From: Candidatus Aminicenantota bacterium
Lineage (GTDB): Bacteria > Acidobacteriota > Aminicenantia > UBA2199
Assembly: GCA_026393775.1 (NCBI GenBank)
Contig: JAPKZM010000141.1
Span: 1-9,917 of the forward strand
Direction: 5' to 3'
Length of the DNA stretch: 9,917 nucleotides
Position numbers and translations under genes: made by a program. A model generated the notes under the pieces. The model made no database searches. It was not told the DNA's origin and worked only from the letters and a program-made list of their open reading frames with translations. Positions 6,918 to 9,917 of this stretch are shown here, piece by piece (position 1 is the first letter of the stretch; each line of letters begins with the position of its first letter).

Positions 6918-7607
6918 ATGCAACAAAGATTAATATTACTTCCTTCTCAAAAAAGTGAAGTATTTAGAACGATAATCCAGTATGGGCTTGATCCAAATGA
7001 TTTTAATTGGATAATAAAAATTAGCCATTTCAATGCAAATAACTTAATTTCTGGACTGAATTATAAAAAAACATCATGCCATTTTTATTTTGAAGTTCGG
7101 GGAAATACAAGGTTAGATTATGCAGTCTTTTCACCTGGAAAAAGTAAAATAGTTGAAGAGGTTAATTCTGGTGAGTGGGATAGTCAAATGGTTTGTGTGA
7201 ATAAATGGATAAGTTATCTCATTAGAGAACTTAATGAACCTGATTTGTGGGAAGGACTAAAAATGTTTCATTTGCCAATAGCGGCAAGTGAAAAAGAAGA
7301 TTCTCCACTGACTGAAAGTGAAGTCGAAAATATTTCTTTAGGAATAAATGAATTGAAAGATTACATTTTAAAAAATTTTCAGCTTCAAGCAGAAGAAGCA
7401 TCATTTGTTAGCAGTCAATTTGATTTTTTAAAAAAAACCCTACGTCAGCAAAGTAAAAAAGGTATCTACTTTTTTATTTTTAATATTATATTTGCAATTT
7501 ATAACAAAAATCCAACTTTATTTAATGAACATGCAATGACGGTTTTTAAAATAGTAAAAGGTATTTTTGCTGAAGCGTTAAAAACTCTTCCACCATTTAT
7601 AACTTGA
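6918..7607 (+). CDS. Hypothetical protein, 229 residues (orphan, AT-rich)
   Basis: I recognise the general pattern but no named function. The N-terminal half (about 1-130) begins RLILLPSQKSEVFRTI and contains strand-rich segments such as CHFYFEVRGNTRLDYAVFSP and a Trp-rich stretch (WDSQMVCVNKWISYLIRELN). Similar openings occur in uncharacterised proteins of accessory regions. A central helical part (about 138-185) leads to a hydrophobic segment around 188-205 (FFIFNIIFAIY), possibly a membrane or core helix, and a short hydrophobic C-terminus. No nuclease, kinase or NTPase motif is visible. The gene is as AT-rich as its upstream neighbour and probably arrived with it. The start is supported by the promoter position rather than by an SD. 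Confidence 0.72.
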   Translation: MQQRLILLPSQKSEVFRTIIQYGLDPNDFNWIIKISHFNANNLISGLNYKKTSCHFYFEVRGNTRLDYAVFSPGKSKIVEEVNSGEWDSQMVCVNKWISYLIRELNEPDLWEGLKMFHLPIAASEKEDSPLTESEVENISLGINELKDYILKNFQLQAEEASFVSSQFDFLKKTLRQQSKKGIYFFIFNIIFAIYNKNPTLFNEHAMTVFKIVKGIFAEALKTLPPFIT

Positions 7608-7657
7608 GTGACACGAGGAGTGATTTAGGAACATTACCAGCATCGGCAGCAGAATCT

Positions 7658-7843
7658 TCATTTGTCATGCAGCCAGTCATCCGCTGACTGCTTTGGAAAG
7701 TAAAAGTCTGCAAAGGTATCACCCACAATCGGGACTTCTGTTATACTGTGGCCCTTGATCACTGCAATCCCTTGCCCGTCTTGGTTGAAGTCCTGACTGG
7801 CCAACCACACGGCGCCGGCAATGGCGTTGGCCAAGTCACTATG
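7658..7843 (-). pseudogene. C-terminal remnant of a phage terminase large subunit-like protein
   Basis: About 61 residues remain on the minus strand, ending at TGA (plus 7658-7660). The remnant opens with HSDLANAIAGAVWLA, which resembles the DDLANAxAGA segment that ends the nuclease domain of many terminase large subunits. It then runs through a short tail to KQSADDWLHDK. The reading stops being protein-like exactly where the palindromic repeat begins (7846). From there the frame runs through the repeat as low-complexity PPLPKGG/PPLCKGG peptides to an ATG near 7969, so any full-length call would be spurious. The terminase link rests on one motif and is moderate. It suggests that part of a prophage lay here and that the repeat entered or replaced it. 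Confidence 0.45.
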
Positions 7844-7845
7844 CT

Positions 7846-7949
7846 GATCCCCCCTTTTTCCCCCCTTGGGTAAGGGGGGAGGGGAACAGCGAGCAATATT
7901 GCTTGTTTCTTTACCCCCTTTACATAAGGGGGGGCGAAGCCGGGGGGAT
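7846..7949. repeat. Dispersed palindromic repeat, copy 1 (full length)
   Basis: The element begins GATCCCCCC and ends GGGGGGAT, so its ends are inverted. Inside are two hairpins: CCCCCCTT/TAAGGGGGG near 7862-7880 and CCCCCTT/AAGGGGG near 7914-7933. The strand between them includes an AACAG...TTGTTTCTT segment shared with copy 3, and GGCGAAGCC precedes the right end. Elements of this kind, which translate as PPLxKGG peptides, are scattered in many bacterial genomes. No clear target duplication flanks it. It directly abuts the terminase-like remnant. Confidence 0.85.
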
Positions 7950-7991
7950 AAATATTTCGGGGATGGCATTATTGCTTTCTTCCGGCATCAT

Positions 7992-8109
7992 GATCCCCCC
8001 TATTTCCCCCTTTGGCCCAGAGGGTTGACTCACTAGATGATTTCAATGCATTTCAGGATTGATTGAAATCATAGTGAGAGCAAGTAAGGGGGGAGGGGAA
8101 GCGGGCAAT
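7992..8109. repeat. Dispersed palindromic repeat, copy 2 (truncated, with insertion)
   Basis: The left part GATCCCCCC...CCCCCTTT (7992-8013) and the part TAAGGGGGGAGGGGAA...GGCAAT (8085-8109) match copy 1. About 70 extra bases separate the two stem strands, where copies 1 and 3 have a loop of three. The second hairpin and the right end of the element are missing. The insertion is itself a stem-loop, listed separately. The truncated end lies about 35 bases before the DUF559 start codon. Confidence 0.75.
8029..8078. repeat. Nested stem-loop inside the loop of repeat copy 2
   Basis: CTCACTAGATGATTTCAAT (8029-8047) and ATTGAAATCATAGTGAG (8062-8078) are complementary over 17 bp, with a two-base bulge in the left arm and a 14-base loop. 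This stem-loop makes up most of the extra sequence in copy 2. It is AT-richer than the repeat around it. Confidence 0.8.
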
Positions 8110-8127
8110 GTGAACAAATGTCCCATA

Positions 8128-8136
8128 TGCTACAAT
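8128..8136 (+). promoter_or_regulatory. Extended -10 promoter of the DUF559 gene
   Basis: TG (8128-8129), one base and TACAAT (8131-8136) form an extended -10, five of six bases from consensus. I see no good -35. The start would fall at about 8143-8145, on or just before the ATG at 8145. There is no SD, so the transcript should be leaderless or nearly so. Confidence 0.45.
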
Positions 8137-8144
8137 GAACTGAA

Positions 8145-8543
8145 ATGAATTGGGATTATGAATCATTGAAAAGAAGGGGATTGATCACTACCGGATTTCA
8201 CTTGCCTTACAATCCCGATCTGGTTGGCCTAGCCCGTTCATTGCGAAAATATTTGACTCCTGCTGAAAAAAAACTGTGGATAGGATTGCTTCGGGATTTT
8301 AAATTTCGTGTGTTGCGTCAGCGCCCGATAGACAATTTCATTGTTGATTTCTATTGTCCCAAAATGAAGCTAGTGATTGAGATCGATGGTGCTAAACATT
8401 TCAAGGAAGAAGGAAAGGCTCTAGACAAGGAGCGAACAGAGATTTTAAATGCATATGGTTTGCAGGTTGTCCGTTTTTCAGATCATGATGTGTTGGTGCA
8501 TTTTTCTGGAGTTTGCGACAGAATACTGGTGATGTGTTCATAG
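8145..8543 (+). CDS. DUF559 endonuclease domain protein (Vsr-like fold)
   Basis: DUF559 proteins belong to the PD-(D/E)xK nuclease superfamily and are related to very-short-patch repair endonucleases; their targets are mostly unknown. The 132-residue sequence has the family signature. LPYNPDLVGLARSLRKYLTP is at 20-39 and EKKLW at 41-45. RVLRQRPIDNFIVDFYCP is at 55-72, with D68 as a likely metal ligand. KLVIEIDGAKH is at 75-85, with E79 and D81 as further catalytic residues. LQVVRFSDHDVL is at 106-117. It has about 19 residues before the usual LPYNP start, and none of the expected residues is missing, so it should be active. It lies between repeat copies 2 and 3, and copy 3 begins six bases after the stop. 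Its composition is intermediate between the AT-rich orphans and the GC-rich core. Confidence 0.9.
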   Translation: MNWDYESLKRRGLITTGFHLPYNPDLVGLARSLRKYLTPAEKKLWIGLLRDFKFRVLRQRPIDNFIVDFYCPKMKLVIEIDGAKHFKEEGKALDKERTEILNAYGLQVVRFSDHDVLVHFSGVCDRILVMCS

Positions 8544-8549
8544 AATACT

Positions 8550-8654
8550 GATCCCCCCTGTGTCCCCCCTTGAGTAAGGGGGGAGGAGAACAGAAAGATA
8601 TCTTGATTGTTTCTTAACCCCCTTTATTTAAGGGGGGTGGCGAAGCCGGGGGAT
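8550..8654. repeat. Dispersed palindromic repeat, copy 3 (full length)
   Basis: This copy is 105 bases, almost the same length as copy 1, and has the same plan: GATCCCCCC at the left, hairpin CCCCCCTT/TAAGGGGGG, the AACAG...TTGTTTCTT linker, hairpin ACCCCCTT/AAGGGGGG, then GGCGAAGCC and GGGGGAT at the right. The stems are conserved, while loops and linker differ from copy 1 at many positions. Its hairpins follow the DUF559 stop directly and might also act as the 3' end of that transcript, although no T-run follows. Confidence 0.85.
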
Positions 8655-8686
8655 TGTTGATGTCAGCCATGTTGTTTAGATATTTT

Positions 8687-8714
8687 TTGCAAAATCGGCC
8701 GAATCTGGTATAGT
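8687..8714 (+). promoter_or_regulatory. Extended -10 promoter of the EamA transporter gene
   Basis: TTGCAA (8687-8692), a 16-base spacer and TATAGT (8709-8714) preceded by TGG (8706-8708) make a good extended -10 promoter. The ATG at 8721 lies exactly where transcription should start, and there is no SD. This predicts a leaderless mRNA. Confidence 0.55.
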
Positions 8715-8720
8715 CGGGCC

Positions 8721-9581
8721 ATGGCATTCCTGCTGATCACCTCTTTCATCTGGGCTTTTTCGTTCGGGCTGGTAAAGAAATACCTGGGCGGCGTGGATGC
8801 CAATTTCGTCGCTTTCGCCCGGCTGGCCCTGGCCTTGCTGCTCTTTCTGCCCTTGTGGAAACCGCGAAAAACACCTCCGGCCCTGGCGCTGCGCCTGGCG
8901 GGCATCGGCATGGTCCAATACGGCTTGATGTACGTTTTTTACATCCAGTCGTTCCGCTTCCTGGCCGCCCACCAGGTAGCACTGTTCACCATTTTCACCC
9001 CACTTTACGTGACGGCGGCCGACGATTTTTTGGAAAAACGTTTCCAGCCGCGTCATCTTGGCACGGCGCTGCTGGCCGTGGTCGGCACTGCGGTGATCGT
9101 CTACGCGGGATGGGCGAGCGCCGGCCTGCTGTCGGGTTTTTTGCTCGTCCAGGCTTCCAATGCCTGCTTCGCCATCGGCCAGGTCTGGTATCGGCGGCTG
9201 CCCGCTGCCACCAGACAATGGAAGGACCGCGACATATTCGCCTGGCTCTACCTGGGTGGGACAGCGGCTGCCATGCTGGCCATGCTCCTTTTTTCAGGCC
9301 CGCTCGATCTTCGTTTGCCCGGCGAAAAATGGCTGGTCCTGCTCTATCTCGGCCTGCTAGCTTCCGGCGTGGGGTTCTTCCTGTGGAATGTCGGCGCCAC
9401 CCGCGTCGAGGCCGGCATGCTGGCCGTTTTCAATAATGCCAAGGTCCCTCTGGCCGTCCTGGTCTCGCTGCTGTTTTTCGGAGAGCATGCCGACTGGCCG
9501 CGCCTGCTCTGCGGCGGCGGGATCATGATCCTGGCTATTTGGCTCAATTCGCGCCCTGACACGAGCCAGAGCGAGCGCTGA
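8721..9581 (+). CDS. EamA/DMT superfamily transporter
   Basis: This 286-residue inner-membrane protein has the drug/metabolite transporter plan of about ten helices in two EamA repeats. The first repeat spans about 1-125, starting MAFLLITSFIWAFSFGLVKK, with the typical FARLALALLLFLPL helix and YIQSFRFLAAHQVALF segment. The second spans about 133-280, with VGFFLWNVGATRVEAGMLAVF and a final helix GGGIMILAIWL. The C-terminus is short, charged and cytoplasmic. The family moves amino acids, nucleosides, cofactors or other small metabolites, and the substrate cannot be told from sequence. It appears to be transcribed alone, and composition returns to that of the core genome. A leaderless start at 8721 is supported by the promoter position and the family N-terminus. 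Confidence 0.9.
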   Translation: MAFLLITSFIWAFSFGLVKKYLGGVDANFVAFARLALALLLFLPLWKPRKTPPALALRLAGIGMVQYGLMYVFYIQSFRFLAAHQVALFTIFTPLYVTAADDFLEKRFQPRHLGTALLAVVGTAVIVYAGWASAGLLSGFLLVQASNACFAIGQVWYRRLPAATRQWKDRDIFAWLYLGGTAAAMLAMLLFSGPLDLRLPGEKWLVLLYLGLLASGVGFFLWNVGATRVEAGMLAVFNNAKVPLAVLVSLLFFGEHADWPRLLCGGGIMILAIWLNSRPDTSQSER

Positions 9582-9622
9582 TGGAATGTTCATTGACCTA
9601 AACTTTAGCTTGGGAAAATCAG

Positions 9623-9628
9623 TATAAT
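9623..9628 (+). promoter_or_regulatory. -10 element upstream of the sppA-like gene
   Basis: A consensus TATAAT lies 34 bases before the ATG at 9663. The best upstream TTGACC (9593-9598) is 24 bases away, too far for a standard promoter, so only the -10 is supported. The leader carries the strong SD GAGGAG (9652-9657). Confidence 0.4.
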
Positions 9629-9662
9629 ACATTTCGCAAGTCAACCTTCTTGAGGAGTCGTC

Positions 9663-9917
9663 ATGAAGCGAAGCGCACTGATCGTCCTGCTGGTGGTCAT
9701 CGTGATCCTGCTGGGGCTGTTCATCATCGGCGGTTTCATCTACATGCAGTTCAACCAGGAACCGTATATCCCGGAAAAAGCGGTCCTGAAGATCGAGCTG
9801 TCCGGTCCATTGGCCGACGCATCGACAAGCCGTTTCCCTGGTATTTCCAGTACCGCGATCTCCATACAAGACCTGTGGTATCAATTGGAACGGGCAGCCA
9901 GCGATGAACGGATCAAG
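9663..9917 (+). CDS. sppA: Signal peptide peptidase SppA-like (S49 family), 5' part
   Basis: SppA is a membrane-bound serine protease with a Ser/Lys dyad that degrades cleaved signal peptides. Only 85 residues are visible, because the gene runs off the right edge. An N-terminal membrane anchor (about 5-26, ALIVLLVVIVILLGLFIIGG) is followed by AVLKIELSGPLAD, the strand that opens S49 domains, and by SIQDLWYQLERAASDERIK, which matches the family helix leading to the 'D.RIKG' segment. The catalytic residues would lie beyond the window. The ATG at 9663 is supported by GAGGAG (9652-9657) at five-base spacing. It follows the transporter by 81 bases, with its own -10. Confidence 0.85.
   Translation, partial: MKRSALIVLLVVIVILLGLFIIGGFIYMQFNQEPYIPEKAVLKIELSGPLADASTSRFPGISSTAISIQDLWYQLERAASDERIK

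Larger units (their letters stand above)
7608..8144. other. Gene-poor stretch with phage-gene remnant and repeats
   Basis: This 537-base stretch holds no intact gene. In order it carries the terminase-like fragment on the minus strand (7658-7843), a full palindromic repeat (7846-7949), a 42-base spacer, an interrupted and truncated repeat (7992-8109), and the promoter of the DUF559 gene. The spacer on the minus strand can be read as MPEESNNAIPEIF, possibly another scrap of the broken phage gene. Confidence 0.6.

Noticed and set aside
7658..7969. A 103-residue minus-strand protein starting MPSPKYLSP and containing PPLCKGG/PPLPKGG peptides.
   Set aside because: Its N-terminal part is the palindromic repeat read as protein, and only the last 61 residues look like a real, truncated protein. 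It is better treated as repeat plus remnant.
8520..8550. Nine-base direct repeat AGAATACTG at 8520-8528 and 8542-8550, beside repeat copy 3.
   Set aside because: Both copies lie on the same side of the element, so it cannot be a target-site duplication. It is probably chance or local duplication.
7870..8610. Short AT palindromes in the linkers of repeat copies 1 (AGCAATATTGCT) and 3 (AAGATATCTT), at first taken as covariation of a third hairpin.
   Set aside because: When the linkers are aligned base by base, the palindrome centres differ by two positions and the changes do not compensate, so this is not covariation.
7846..8654. CRISPR array, because of the three repeat copies.
   Set aside because: Copies are about 105 nt, palindromic, differ in sequence, are separated by unequal spacing, and one gap contains a gene. 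No cas gene is present.

Overview
The window looks like a chromosomal segment of a Gram-negative bacterium: an outer-membrane beta-barrel protein, tRNA and SRP RNA genes, DNA-metabolism genes and an SppA-type peptidase, mostly in moderately GC-rich DNA. The order tRNA-Ser, SRP RNA, dnaX, ybaB, recR, roadblock gene, mglA fits lineages such as Acidobacteriota (including Aminicenantes-like groups) or Desulfobacterota. That placement is an inference; the sequence holds no decisive taxonomic marker.

Region 1 (1-4699, plus strand, core). The 3' part of a beta-barrel gene is followed by tRNA-Ser(GGA), the small bacterial SRP RNA, and then dnaX, ybaB and recR. dnaX and ybaB overlap by 8 bp; recR follows closely. 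After recR a new extended -10 promoter precedes a compact pair, a roadblock/LC7 (MglB-like) gene and mglA. These should form a small-GTPase polarity switch.

Region 2 (4700-6296). An intergenic stretch is bounded by inverted arrays of an AGGGTNN heptamer and encloses a minus-strand reading that resembles the end of a protein. Next is a minus-strand PLP aminotransferase gene broken by an internal deletion with a frameshift, then an AT-rich upstream region.

Region 3 (about 6064-8660, accessory island). Base composition drops sharply to AT-rich. It carries two orphan genes (a membrane-anchored protein and a 229-residue protein), a fragment resembling the C-terminus of a phage terminase large subunit, three copies of a dispersed palindromic CCCCCTT/AAGGGGG repeat (two full-length at 104-105 nt, one interrupted and truncated), and a DUF559 endonuclease gene lying between two of the copies.

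Region 4 (8700-9917, plus strand). GC-rich DNA returns with an EamA/DMT-type transporter and the 5' part of an SppA-like signal peptide peptidase cut by the window edge. The 229-residue orphan and the transporter each have a -10 hexamer that would place the transcription start on the ATG, with no Shine-Dalgarno sequence; the DUF559 gene is nearly the same. This suggests leaderless mRNAs, in contrast to the clear SD sequences of ybaB, mglA, the aminotransferase, the first orphan gene and sppA.
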